This document shows, piece after piece, positions 11,350-22,240 of a DNA stretch of 64,000 nt. Position 1 is the stretch's first letter. Each line of letters begins with the position of its first letter. The stretch comes from Athripsodes cinereus (Eukaryota; Arthropoda; Insecta; Trichoptera; Leptoceridae): contig OX388312.1 in assembly GCA_947579605.1 (NCBI GenBank), positions 7,068,001 to 7,132,000 of the forward strand, in the 5' to 3' direction. The notes beneath the pieces were generated by a model. The model ran no database searches and was not told the origin of the DNA. It saw only the letters and a list, made by a program, of their open reading frames with translations. A program made the translations under genes and the position numbers.

Positions 11350-11655
11350 ACGAAAACGAAGAAGTGCTAATCAGGGCTGGCGGAAAAAGGCAACTCCTCA
11401 AAAGAATCTGCCAACAACGAGCTAACTGGATTGGCCACAACATCAGGCACCCAGGACTGCTCATCGCAATCGCAGAGGGCAGGACCGAAGGCACAAATGG
11501 CAGAGGCCGACCGAAAGACGTCTATATGGACCAACTGAAGAGGGACATGAGCTGTGGCTCATACATGGGGTTGAAGGCTGGCTGAGAATAGGGAGGAGTG
11601 GAGAAGAAAGTCCAAACTCGTTGCAGACCAATCCAATGGATTGTAACTCATTATA
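11350..11655 (+). mobile_element. RTE-A LINE 3' end, 5'-truncated
   Basis: Plus-strand copy of the same family as at 10.0 kb, with the Asn-Trp-Ile-Gly-His and Gly-Arg-Gly-Arg-Pro blocks open over ~70 codons. A frameshift near 11573 follows, where a few bases are missing relative to the copy at 16.8 kb. It ends in the family's 3' terminus 'ggattgtaactcatta'. A candidate TSD TAAATTTACTA occurs at 11319-11329 and 11667-11677, but ~20 bp of AT-rich sequence separates it from the element at the 5' side, so this pairing is tentative. Confidence 0.8.
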
Positions 11656-11677
11656 CTCATTATATATAAATTTACTA

Positions 11678-13113
11678 CTAGAGTTTATAATATATGTACA
11701 TAGTTTCTGAAATTATTGGTAGACAAACCGCATGTCTGCTTGTAATACAAATATTTTGATTTGCAACGTGACGTTACGTAAGGATTTCTAAACACGATAT
11801 TATTAGATATACCTACGAGTATTATATCTAAGCAAACTCGTATCAGTACTTTATTGTCTATTTTATTATTTCTCTCATAGACTCACATGAATGACCACTG
11901 GTCGAATTCAAAACCGAACGTGATTTTTATTTTCACAATAAAATAAAATATTTTATGTTGTACTTATACCTACAGAGGTGGCTGGTAGTTTTGAAAAATT
12001 GGGGTGAAATTTGATAAAAAAACATGCTTTCATACGTTGAGAAAGATATTGAATTACTTTCTTGATTCTTGATTCTCATCTATGATATTTATTTTTATTT
12101 TTTTATTTTATTTATTGGTAAAAGCACAAAAAAGATAACAACTATAAATATGGTTTACAAAAATAGAAAAAGGTCGTTCATAACTCAGCTGTCATCCACA
12201 AACATGTACCACAGTTAAGTCAATTATTTAAGTATAAATGATGATGCACTATAAGAAAAATAAAAATAACAATTTTATTGACACAACAAAATATAATACA
12301 GATATTACAACAGACCTACCTATAGACTATTTTATAAAAACTTAAATCTTAACATAAATAAACTTTAATAAACTATACCTATTGCTGAAATAAAAGTTTG
12401 TTTTTTGATAAAATGTTTATTGGAATTTGATAAGAAGATATACTTATTGATATTACACTCTGTTTTACAATTTTATTTCAGGTTTCAAACATCTATAAAT
12501 GATACGAATGTATTGAAACAGGATTATAGATCAATAAAATATACCTATAAGAGGTAATAAACAGAAGAAAGCTCAACTCTTTATTTAAATATATAAATGG
12601 AGTGCCCTGCATCAAAGCTCCTAAGAAAGAACCGTCGCCAGTTAAACATGAAGGACCCATCTATTACGTTGTAAATTTGCAATTTTTTGTTAGGGCATCA
12701 TTATTTATTTATATTCGTATCATAAAATGGGTTGTACTACGTCTTGTATCGATTTTTCATCAATAAAGTGGTGAGTAAGGGTGTCGTTGCAGGGTTCAAA
12801 TCTAGTTGTGCAGTGTGTATTTTTATGAAGATTTTAGATTGAGAACTTCATCGTAATTAAAATTTTTAATAATATTATTGTTGAATTGAGTAAAAAATTA
12901 ATGAATAATGCAGTTTCAGCCAACAATTATTAGGTCTCAGCGAAGAAATGAAAAATGGAGGTTGACAGGAAGGGTCTTGGGAGGAAGTAATTATGGATTT
13001 TGAGTTAACAAAATCAAGAGAAAGAATTTGTATCTATGTTAATTGATATGTCGTCGTAGCATCTCATTCAATTGGAATACCTATAGCTTGTGGACAATAA
13101 AATTACATACAAT
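11678..13113. other. AT-rich DNA, nothing recognised
   Basis: No gene seen. The stretch holds A/T homopolymer and ATTT-rich patches (for example 12085-12115) that may be old LINE tails. Confidence 0.5.
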
Positions 13114-13128
13114 GATATTCTCTAACTT

Positions 13129-13537
13129 GGACCCTTAAAGCGAGCACAATGAACCGAATAGAGGTATTTGAGATGTGGCTTCATCGCAGAATGTTGCGCA
13201 TCCCATGGACTGATTTGGTTACCAATAATGAGGTGTTGCGGAGGGCTAGAACAGATAGAGAGATGTTATCCAACATAAAGATGAGGAAGATGGCATATTT
13301 GGGACACGTACTTCGAAATGAGAAATATAGTTTGCTCCAAACCCTTTTTGAAAGGAAAAATTGAGGGTAGTCGTGGTGTGGGAAGGCGGCAGATGTCCTG
13401 GCTGAGAAATATCCGAGAGTGGACCGGAGTTCGGAGGGTGGAGGAGTTGTTCCGGCTGGCACAGGACAGAGAGGCCTACGCCAGGGTGATAGCCGACGTC
13501 GGGGGGACCTGACATGGCACTTTGAGAAGAAGAAGAA
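13129..13537 (+). mobile_element. RTE-B LINE 3' end with perfect 15-bp TSD
   Basis: 5'-truncated copy of the LINE at 55.6 kb, starting in the codons for Trp-Thr-Leu-Lys. It encodes the post-RT region with Arg-Arg-Met-Leu-Arg-Ile-Pro-Trp and Gly-His-Val-Leu-Arg blocks. A frameshift near 13350-13360 breaks it into two overlapping frames (13149-13364 and 13318-13512). The 3' end is an AAG-rich tail. The direct repeat GATATTCTCTAACTT flanks it at 13114-13128 and 13538-13552 without mismatch, so the insertion is fairly recent despite the frameshift. Confidence 0.9.
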
Positions 13538-13607
13538 GATATTCTCTAACTTTATAATATTGTTACGATTACCTAACACATACAGGAATATTATTAAAAG
13601 CTATTTC

Positions 13608-13879
13608 CGACCAATAAGTCCATTGGTTGGAACATGTCGAAAACGAAGAAGTGTTAACCAGGGTAGACGAAAAAAGGCAACTCCTTAAAAGAATCGAAGG
13701 ACTGAAGGCACAAATGGCAGAGGCCAACCAAGAGACGCTTATATGGACTAACTGAAGAGAGACATGAACTGTGGCTCATACGTAGAGCTGAAAAGACTGG
13801 CTGAGAATAGGGAGGAATAGAGAAGAAAATTGAAACTCGTGGCGGACCAATCCATTAGATTGTAACCCATTAAATATAT
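13608..13879 (+). mobile_element. RTE-A LINE 3' end, internally deleted
   Basis: Third RTE-A copy. Relative to the copies at 10.0 and 11.4 kb it lacks about 75 bp spanning the Asn-Trp-Ile-Gly-His block, then continues to the family 3' end. Flanks carry a near-perfect 12-bp repeat (AAAAGCTATTTC at 13596-13607 and AAAAGCCATTTC at 13880-13891). It sits only ~55 bp after the RTE-B copy. Confidence 0.8.
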
Positions 13880-13891
13880 AAAAGCCATTTC

Positions 13892-14366
13892 AAAAACAGT
13901 CTTTTTACGCGGCGACAGAATTGCCATCCACACTTCTCAGGATTATACAACCAGATAAGTCTCCATATGATCAGTCACGGTCACACAAAAACTAAACAGT
14001 CTTATGCCGGGAAAAATTCACCTATCCAGATATACAGGATATCAAAGGATTAGGCTCAAAACGCGGGTTCAAAATACCAGCATTGTGCCTGAAATATCTG
14101 TGTTCAAAAACTTTTTTACAATATAACAAGTGTTTATGATAATAGATTTTTGAATTTTAATGTACAAATTAACCGGTAAATCTAATTTTTATAAATTATT
14201 TATTTAAGATTTCGGAGTTACCCCTGTAGCTGACATGACTAAAGGTATTATATAAACGGACCTAGAATGCCAAATATTTTTTATTTCTCCTGCTAGTTCT
14301 GTATATTTACGTATTTTTTCTGCGACGGTTACTTTTATTGGAACACACACAAATAGTTTTTTTTTG
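13892..14366. other. Unassigned DNA
   Basis: No gene or family recognised. The first 200 bp are less AT-rich than the surroundings. Confidence 0.4.
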
Positions 14367-14450
14367 GCACGAAGAGGATAACTTGAATAATTATTACATG
14401 CAGTATTCCGCTGACTATCTCACTTGTGTGAAATGCCGTGATGGTGTGTA
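14367..14450 (+). repeat. RepA fragment
   Basis: Retains the block 'ttggcacgaagagga' and the terminal 'tgccgtgatggtgtg' of RepA, with heavy divergence in between. Confidence 0.65.
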
Positions 14451-14861
14451 AGTGTATTAATTATGTGTGCAGTTTATTCACCTTTCAAAGCAAATAGCTA
14501 AGCAAATATAATATCTACAAAGACCAGCGTTCATTTTTGTATAGTAGGTACATAGTTAATATTGAAAGAATAAAAGTAAATTATTTCATATCAATTGAAC
14601 GAATCAACAGACTACTATAATGAACTTTTGTATTGCCTTTCACAATCTTTGTTTTGTCTCTGTGAAGCTTTGTAAGTACATACAACGTGTATATTGTGAA
14701 TAAATGTGAAGAATAAAGTTAGTATGAAAAGCATTCAAGACAAATATAAATATTGAATTTACTTCGTCTTATTTCGCATCAAATCCAATGCATATGTTAC
14801 AGCCAGATAGTTGAATCGGTCAGATAACTGAATACCTAATTGGTTATTTTTTTTTTAAAGA

Positions 14862-15032
14862 TGAATGTGGGTTTTTGTTATAAACCTAAATACAACCTTA
14901 TACACCTTCGCAGTAAGCTAAAAGCTTGTGTCGTGAAAAGGGAGTTTGCTAGCACTTGAGATAAATCAGTGTAGGTACCTCGTAAGCATGAGGCCGAGAC
15001 TCTATTTCCAGGCTACCGACGAACTCAATTAA
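14862..15032 (-). repeat. RepB tRNA-derived SINE, diverged copy
   Basis: Aligns over its whole length with the copy at 35.1 kb, including 'aataccaccttatacacctt'-like and 'taagctaaaagcttgtg' blocks and the 'ccaggctaccgacgaact' end. On the minus strand the A-box-like region is retained, while the B-box is degraded. Confidence 0.75.
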
Positions 15033-15804
15033 ATTCCGTCACTCAGAGGTCTAGTCGGATTTTTAATACAACGTTTATCAATTTATCAGCTTGCTACCAA
15101 CGTTTATCAGTTTGCCACCTGAGCTGGTTGAATCTTCAAATTTGAACTCCTTCAAATATTCGAATGATTCATTAAAGTTGTGAAAATTTTGTTGGACCTG
15201 ATGGTTGTGACAGTAGTGTTGAGATCAGACATATCAGATTGGCTGCCTGTCTGATAACAAACTATAATAATAATATTAATAATCTTAGTACCACAGTACC
15301 GAATAAATAAACAAATCTTCAATAATCGTGCTGGTTTCGATTAGGCAGGACGTTGAACGTTAGGCGCATCGTTGTGACAAAAAAAAAACGTTTTGGAATT
15401 CAATAAAATGCCGGCATTTAATTATTCGCCTAGTCATTTAGTTAACTGGCTAATCTAACTATCGAGCGGCGACATTTACATTGATAGAGCGCCAGTACAA
15501 CTTCAATAGTCGATATTTGATGGAAATATAAATCCTTTATACTTAACTTATAAAATTACATTCTCTATGTCTGTCAGAAAGAAGATGTGATACCTTAAAG
15601 TATTGATGAAGGACTTAAAGTATTTATTAATTTATTAACATACATAATATATGGCCTTTTAGATAGGCTTTACGATACAATAACATAAAAATAAAAATCA
15701 CACTTGAAACAAACACAATCAACATAAAGATACAGTGAAAACAAAAACATGTTAACAGAAAAAGTACATGATAAAAAACTACAAACTATACTATTATGTT
15801 ATAA
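15033..15804. other. Unassigned DNA
   Basis: No gene seen. A short phrase 'acgtttatca' repeats near 15070 and 15100. The rest is AT-rich. Confidence 0.4.
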
Positions 15805-16020
15805 GCATAGGTACAGGTCATTCTCTCCGTGTCATGAAAATAAGGCAGTTGGTTATGGGTGATGGGTGGCAAAGCCCATCGCTGAATTGAGGATTTGGAA
15901 TGTATAATTCACAATGTTTTATGAAAAATTACTTTACGCAAAAACTACAAAAAATTAGATTAAACAACAGAAAAGTAATTATTTCCGAGGGTATGAAGGG
16001 TGGCGAACCTCATCGCTGCA
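15805..16020 (-). repeat. RepA, one or two diverged minus-strand copies
   Basis: Contains 'tgatgggtggcaaagcccat' and, ~120 bp further, 'gaagggtggcgaacctcat', both followed by 'cgctg', matching the central RepA block twice. Two overlapping degenerate insertions or a duplication is likely. Confidence 0.55.
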
Positions 16021-16094
16021 TTAACGATGTTGATGTTGCACTTTAAAACAATAGTACAATTCTCTAAAATTATTAATTACTTTTACGAATTCTC

Positions 16095-16406
16095 CAACGA
16101 ACTTTGCGAGCCATTGCCGGAAAAAGTCTGCGAGACCGTGTGAGAAACACCATAATCCGGGAGATTATGTGAGGTCCAGGATGTTGTTAGATGGGGAAGA
16201 CAACGCCGAAGATTTTGGTACGAACACGTCCAGAGGATGGGTAGCACCAGAATCCCAAATATTGTTCTACATGGACTACCTGATGGACGACGCCTACCAG
16301 GAAGTACCCCTAAACGATGGAAGGACAGCTGGGCCTCCACATTGCAAGAGGACCCTCCTGCATGAACAGACCTCTGGGTCTAATGAAAGATTAAGAAGAA
16401 GAAGAC
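16095..16406 (+). mobile_element. LINE 3' end (third RTE-like family) with 10-bp TSD
   Basis: Encodes a degenerate C-terminal tail of an RTE-like polyprotein with the Val-Val-Arg-Trp-Gly-Arg-Gln block, His-Val-Gln-Arg-Met, and Lys-Arg-Trp-Lys-Asp-Ser-Trp near the end, then a tail of AAG repeats. Stops interrupt the upstream part. It is flanked by ACGAATTCTC at 16085-16094 and 16407-16416, a perfect 10-bp TSD. Confidence 0.85.
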
Positions 16407-17576
16407 ACGAATTCTCGTAAAATCTCACGGGCATTTGTTCTTCGACTATACGAGTTCCTATTATGAGATATTTCCATATGCATTTCTGAGAATAATAATA
16501 ATAATAAACACTAAACTCTCAATTGATTCACTGAATAAACAGGTTTAATGCAAAGTCTGCGTACTATTGTTTCAGGGAACGGTCGTTTACCTGAATCTCC
16601 TCTTCATTCTATCTTGTTTATATGTAAAATATTGTAGGTACCTACTACTACTACTACATATATCTTTACTAATAATAAGATAAAACAATATAATGGAATA
16701 CATTTGCATCTATTATATTTCAAAACACACACATGATAATTATGATATGATATATATAATATATAATAAGTTACAATCCATTGGATTGGTCTGCAACGAG
16801 TTTGGTTTTTCGTCTCCATTCGTCTCTATTCTCAGCCAGTCTTTTCAGCTCTACGTATGAGCCACAGTTCATGTCACTCTTCAGTTGGTCCATATAAGCG
16901 TCTCTTGGTCGGCCTCTGCCATTTGTCCCCTCGGTCTTACCCTCCGTGATGGCGATGAGTATTCCTGGGTGCCTGATGTTGTGGCCAATCCAGTTAGCTC
17001 GTTGTTGGCCGATTCTCTTAAGAAGTTGCCTTTTTTCGCCTACCCTGGTTAATACTTCTGCGTTTTCGACGTGTTCCGACCAATGGATCTTAAGAGGAAA
17101 CAGACCGGCCGTTTTTTCATACAAAAATAGTCCCCTGTTTTCTCCCTGGATAATACCGGTAGAGTCATATTTTTTTTCCTGAGTATCTATGGTTACTAAT
17201 AGCATGTCCCTATGATTTCGTTTTTTTCATAAATTATTTATTAAAAAAGATATAAACGTTCAAAAACTTAAAAAACGACCGCTTTTTCAGCTGAATTCAA
17301 ACATCCAGAAAACATATTTGACTAGATTTTATAAAAAAATGAAAACATAGAAACACAGCTCAAGCCTTATTTTAATTTTTAATGAAAAAAGTACTGAAAT
17401 CGGTTAAGTTTTGGAGAAGGAATCAGGGGACTACGAATCGATGATTTTTGTAAATTTAATAAGTATTTTCAGTCCAAGCTGCAGTTGTCTCTATCGCACT
17501 TTGCGGGGAAGGGAGGCGCGAAGGGAGGCGCGAACTAATACGTATACATTCGTAAACGCTATTGTGTTGTGATGTA

Positions 17577-18574
17577 GGGTAGGTTGGTACAAGAGCGCGC
17601 AGTGTACAAGAGTACGCACTGCATATCTCTGGATCATTAGTAATGTTTTCTGATATCTTCAATGGGCATTTTATTTTAGAAGTTGAGCGCTTGTCGGTGT
17701 CCATTTTTTGCGAATTTTAGTCGATTATTAAAGATTCTAGGTAAGAAAATCATTTTTTCATCCATTTCTTAAGAATTTTAGGCTTTTTAGAGACCGTGTC
17801 AAATAAAATCTATTTATGTTAAAACACATTTATTTACTTATTTCAATTTATTTGTCATTTACAACTGTACACTCACATGTTGAATGACGTCGTCATGACA
17901 TATTGGCGGGAATTTTATAATATATTGATAATGTCCACTATGTACAAGAGTGCGCACTAGAATTTTGTACAAGAGTGCGCACGCATTCTAGTACAAAATT
18001 CTAGTCACCACAAGTTTCGGCACCATAAGTTTCTCAGATACCATCAATTCACATCAAAACAAGTAAAGATACCAGAAAAAGACGGATAAACAACCCGGGG
18101 AGAAAAAAAGAAGATTCTGGGATTTCCATGACAAAAACTACATAGGATAAAATCAATAATTTCTTAATTTACGTGACTTTCAATAAATTACAATAAATTT
18201 TAACTATTTTAATTAGCTGTTCCGATTAACATTGCAATAAAGTTTGTTTTGATAACAATACAGATTCTTTATTTATCTTATTTTAGTCATAAATAACATC
18301 ATATTGAACTGATTACTTATGCGCACTCTTATACACAGTCGTGCGCACTCTTGCGCACTCTTGCACACACCTATAGTGTAAGACTGCGCATTTTAGGGTG
18401 TTTTTGTTTTTATTATTTTTTGTATTAAGTACTTTCTTAGGAAATTCTACTATGAACATCTATGAGACAATATACCAAACTACTGAAATACATTATTAAG
18501 TTGGTAATTTTTTTTTTAATATCTGTACAAAATCAAATAACGTCTAAAGTGCGCACTCTTGTACCAACCTACCC
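17577..18574. mobile_element. ~1 kb TIR element with TA duplication and internal repeats
   Basis: The ends are inverted repeats starting GGGTAGGTTGGTACAAGAG (about 26 bp with one mismatch), flanked by TA at 17575-17576 and 18575-18576. If the outer G/C pair is counted, the TIR runs 2 bases further and no TSD is seen. The motif TACAAGAGTGCGCAC or its reverse recurs about eight times (near 17588, 17605, 17942, 17967, 18321, 18343, 18352 and 18551), a dense pattern suggestive of transposase-binding sites. No ORF is present. The closest class by TSD is Tc1/mariner or ISL2EU-type. Confidence 0.7.
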
Positions 18575-18760
18575 TACGTATGGTGGAAGGTAGGGGAGAA
18601 CAGGGTAATGGGCGCCTACTAAAGGAAAGTTTTAATAAAAACCACGTTTGCAAAAATTCTTGTAATTTTTATTTTTTTCGTGACATTTTTATTATAATAT
18701 TATGAGAATCATACAAATATTAATAATATTGACAAATCTACAGTTTTATATAAAAAAATA

Positions 18761-19222
18761 CTATTCCGTGGCTAATCCTTTTCTCTCCCTTACTGCTAAA
18801 TGTCGTGGTATACGACCATCAATTATTTCTGGTAACATGCACTCGAAGTAAAACGTTTCTAATATAGGTTCCATTTTTTGCCAAAATAAATCGTCTTTTT
18901 TAATTTTTTCGTAAAGTAAGACTTTAGAGCTCCACAAAATAAAATAGCAGTAATTTCGGCCAGTTATGTGTAATTGCCCCTGAACTTGAAAGTAATAATT
19001 ATGATTCCTCTTTAATTCTAGCGTGTCGTTTTTAAATATGCAGAAATCTCTTTTCTTTTGTTCTATTCCTTCTTTAGGTGTCAAATCAACAATTTTGTAA
19101 GGGCATTTTACTTCCACTATCGAATCCTCTCCAACAAGACCATCAGGACTTGCTGCCAAAAACGTTTTATGCTTATCGACGAATAATCCGCATTTTGATA
19201 CCGACTGCGAAGTGCGAGTATT
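18761..19222 (-). pseudogene. YqaJ-like exonuclease fragment
   Basis: Open on the minus strand from a stop at 19223-19225 to a TAA at 18761, without an ATG near the start, so the N-terminus is missing. It encodes the hallmark core of the YqaJ/lambda-exonuclease fold: Ala-Ser-Pro-Asp-Gly-Leu (catalytic Asp), then Glu-Val-Lys-Cys-Pro-Tyr (catalytic Glu and Lys), then a Gln-Val-Gln-Gly-Gln block followed by a beta-rich segment with Trp-Ser. The retained ~150 codons contain no stop. Such domains process DNA ends in phages and recur in eukaryotic DNA transposons. Here it lies inside the TTAA-flanked transposon and shares its minus orientation. Whether it is still expressed is unknown. Confidence 0.8.
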
Positions 19223-19960
19223 CTAGCTAGCTAGAGGCATGATTGATGAGAGCGTGCCGGGGGGTGCGGGCGGGGCGGTGTAGCGCGGTGTGCCACGCAC
19301 ACATTGACAGACACACTCACACTTACACAGCCCGCTTGTTCGGGCACTGCGCGACAGCAATAGATTTTAGAAATACCTATTTATCATTTCTCTTCGCCGT
19401 GCTGTTTCCTCTTAAGCATGCGTCTGTAGCACCACATCTCAAAGGCCGCCAACCGTCCGCTTTCACTCTTGCTGATGGTCCACGTTTCACAACCATAGAG
19501 CAGAATGCTCCATACAAAGGCTTTAGTAAGGTTCTTCCTTACGCTTAAATCAATATTTGGGGATTCCAATGTTGAGATGATATAAATGTACCATACTTGT
19601 GTTTGTATGTAGAAATCGTTCTATGTATTGATTTGAAATATTGTAACCAATGTACAGTGAAGAATGAAATATGTAAATAATAAATAAATATATAATTTGA
19701 ATCGTTTATCTGCTATTTATCAAATAATAATATTTCGTAAATTTGATGTAGTCAGTGAATGATAATAAAATGTATAATTATATATGTGGCTTATTCTCTG
19801 TGTGCATATATTTATTTTCTTCGCTGAATCTTACATTTTAAAATATAGGTTATTTAATTCCACATCCAAAAATTTTGAGTCCAGTTTTTTACCTTCGATT
19901 GTCTGATCTGCCTATTTTGCTTGTTTGATGTCACGGAGATAGATTTTTTGTATGTTCTTA

Positions 19961-20133
19961 GGGTGCAAACACAGAGAAAGCAGGTTGCCAGCGCCGATCA
20001 GTGCCGGTAAGCGCCGGCAAAGTAAATCGCAATCGGCGTTCCTGTTTTTACTATGTTCGTGTCCATTGAAATGCATGTAAACATTTTCGGCGCCGGTAGA
20101 CGCAGGCAACCTGCCTTCTTTGTGTTTGTACCC
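19961..20133. mobile_element. PIF/Harbinger-like MITE with TTA duplication
   Basis: 173 bp with imperfect inverted ends (left GGGTGCAAACACAGAGAA, right reverse complement GGGTACAAACACAAAGAA), both extending into a shared GCAGGTTGCC block. Direct repeats TTA flank it at 19958-19960 and 20134-20136, the 3-bp TWA duplication typical of PIF/Harbinger. The interior is GC-rich with repeated gcgccgg. It is non-coding. Confidence 0.75.
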
Positions 20134-20136
20134 TTA

Positions 20137-22136
20137 GATTTATTTTCTCCGCTTATGATATTCATTTAGAAACATATTGTGAAAAATACAATGTATATAA
20201 TATGTTTGAACATACATAATTTATGCACTAAATTCTCTATTTATTTCTTCACTACGCCATCCACTCGTTTCTGAGTGATATGTGCTTACATAAAACACTG
20301 AGACTGGGTTTTCTCTCATTAACTCACTAAGTATGTAAGTTACTACAAGATGTAAGATCTATAAATTAAATATCCATTTATATCTTGATGCATATTCCAG
20401 TTATATGGACACAAATTTATAAAAACGAGAATATCTATTATAATATAAAATTGGCGGGTACCTACCTGCAGAGATATTAAATTGGAACATTATTTTATCT
20501 ACAACATTATACCTTTAATAATGTAGCATTGATGCGAAACCACAAAACGCGTATCTCCTAATAATAATTAGTATGTAAATGAGAAAATAAAGCCTGGAGG
20601 CAATCTCATATTGTTCCTGTTGATGATTAAGCCTCGCTAAATGACCCCATTGGTATGTTTATATCTAAATACTTTGATGGGTCAATCATCATCCCCTTTT
20701 GAAGATAATGCTATGCCTAATATTGTATTACCTTCGTAAAGCTCTGGGCTAATCATTAGATATGAGAACTGAACCAAAACAGGAGGGCTAAAAGGTTAAT
20801 CTGTACCTCCATACAATGTTCTTATTGAGTACCTACTTACTTACTAAAAGATGAGAAGGTATTATAATGCAGCGTTTTTTTATAAATAAAAATCCTAATA
20901 CATATTTGAGAAACAAATATCAAAGCTTTTTCAATATTAGTATTTCCGTCTGAAATCAATATTAATTATAATTTTTATTTATTACAAATACGTGTAGTAT
21001 GTAAAAATGTACTGGCAAAGAACCCATACAAGAATAGAATTGAAATTTAAAAAAAAAATCTTTACAATTATTACCACATTTTTATCAGTTTACATTTACA
21101 TTTTTGTAGTCTTTTATTTTTTGACATTGATAATTGAATATAAACGCTTTAAAAAAAATATTTATTTTTATTTTTTTATTTTATTATTTACTCCAGACTT
21201 GAAGGTGGAGTGTGCAAACCTCTCAAGTTCATATCAAAATACATACAATATAATACAAATGATAAAAAAAAAACATATTAGAGTAGAAATATATGAAAAA
21301 CTGACTCCGTATTAGTCTTTCAGTTGGAAATGTAAAGTGAATTGAAGTTTCTCTCAATCAGATTCATTCTGTGCGAGTCGAGTTAAATGTAAACTCTGAT
21401 ATCGGTATAAAGGAGATATTGTATTTTGACAGAGAGTCTTCAGAATCTTCAATAAATTATTTAAACATATAAAAACTAACTAGTAGACATCGAAGAGAAC
21501 ATATCTAGCGATATACTACACAACCGGTTTGTTTTTTTCTCCCTAAGTGTGAATCCCCGAAAGCCCATCGTTGTTGTTTTTATAATCTAAGGGTTAATGG
21601 GGTTTATTTTAAAAATAATACATAAAGGTTTTTAATAATGCACCTTTTAAATTAATTTAATGGTTATTGCTGGGATGTACTATTTTTACTACACATTGTA
21701 TAATAGTAATGTAAACAAGCGTCGGGCGTCGTTTTATTTTACAGCGAATCGCTTGAAATTGCTCCGTCAAACGAGAATGAATGTTTTTGAAGGAAAGAAA
21801 GGATTACTTTGATTGGTTTTACGAGGTCCGTTAAACACGTTTACAGCAGTTTATTTACAAAATAAATTTGATATGTAATTATTGTACATAATAGCGAATT
21901 AGCTTGGCTTTAATGATTACGATTACATATTATAACGAAAACATGCAATTAGTTAGAAACAGTATTCTATATTGAAATTTTATAAATCTTTTTGTAGAGT
22001 CCCAACTATAATGATACATAATCAAAATTTTATGATGGTACATATTGAATGTCAGAAAGAGCGTGATTTAATTATTCTATTCTCCACTGTAATTTGGTAA
22101 CATTAATTCAAATCAATACAAAGTAGGTATCTTTTT
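20137..22136. other. AT-rich DNA, nothing recognised
   Basis: No gene, TE domain or inverted-repeat element seen. The frame at 21007-21315 is Phe/Ile/Lys-rich low-complexity translation. Confidence 0.5.
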
Positions 22137-22240
22137 AAAAGGGCAGCGCCCGCCACATACCTCGTGCTGTACCTGGAGATATGTATCTAAATAACGACAC
22201 ACACATGCACAAACAGGATTTAATGTCGCATCATAAAGTA
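22137..22240 (+). repeat. RepC short dispersed repeat
   Basis: Shares blocks 'gggcagcgcc', 'cgccacatacctcgtgc', 'tacctggagatatgt' and 'gcacaaacaggatttaatgt' with the inverted copy at 26.4-26.6 kb. Non-coding, class unknown. Confidence 0.7.

Larger units (their letters stand above)
17094..19411 (-). mobile_element. TTAA-flanked DNA transposon (Kolobok- or piggyBac-like)
   Basis: About 2.32 kb bounded by TTAA target duplications (17090-17093 and 19412-19415) and by perfect 10-bp terminal inverted repeats GAGGAAACAG, with looser similarity inward. A precise pre-insertion site exists in the RTE-A copy at 10 kb. TTAA duplication is established for piggyBac and Kolobok. The termini lack the CCC start usual in piggyBac, so Kolobok is favoured by inference. 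The element carries a YqaJ-type nuclease remnant on the minus strand, GC-rich right-end sequence, and an internal inserted TIR element at 17577-18574. No transposase is recognised, so it is probably non-autonomous. Confidence 0.75.
16755..19576 (-). mobile_element. RTE-A LINE copy split by a DNA transposon
   Basis: A single minus-strand RTE-A insertion lies in two pieces, 19416-19576 (upstream part, with Leu-Tyr-Gly-Cys-Glu-Thr-Trp) and 16755-17089 (downstream part, to the 3' end). Joined at the TTAA they read continuously: the sequence either side matches the uninterrupted copy at 10350-10380, where 'ccaatggatc' and 'gcatgcgtctg' are separated by four bases. Candidate 8-bp TSD ATGATATA at 16747-16754 and 19577-19584. 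The intervening 2.3 kb is a younger insertion. Confidence 0.85.

Noticed and set aside
13181..13579. 132-codon minus-strand ORF
   Set aside because: Antisense of the RTE-B copy, whose TSD and conserved blocks identify the true strand.
16771..17205. 144-codon minus-strand ORF as a single gene
   Set aside because: It fuses the RTE-A tail with terminal sequence of the TTAA transposon across the insertion junction.
19243..19548. 101-codon plus-strand ORF
   Set aside because: It crosses the right end of the TTAA transposon and antisense LINE sequence. No domain.
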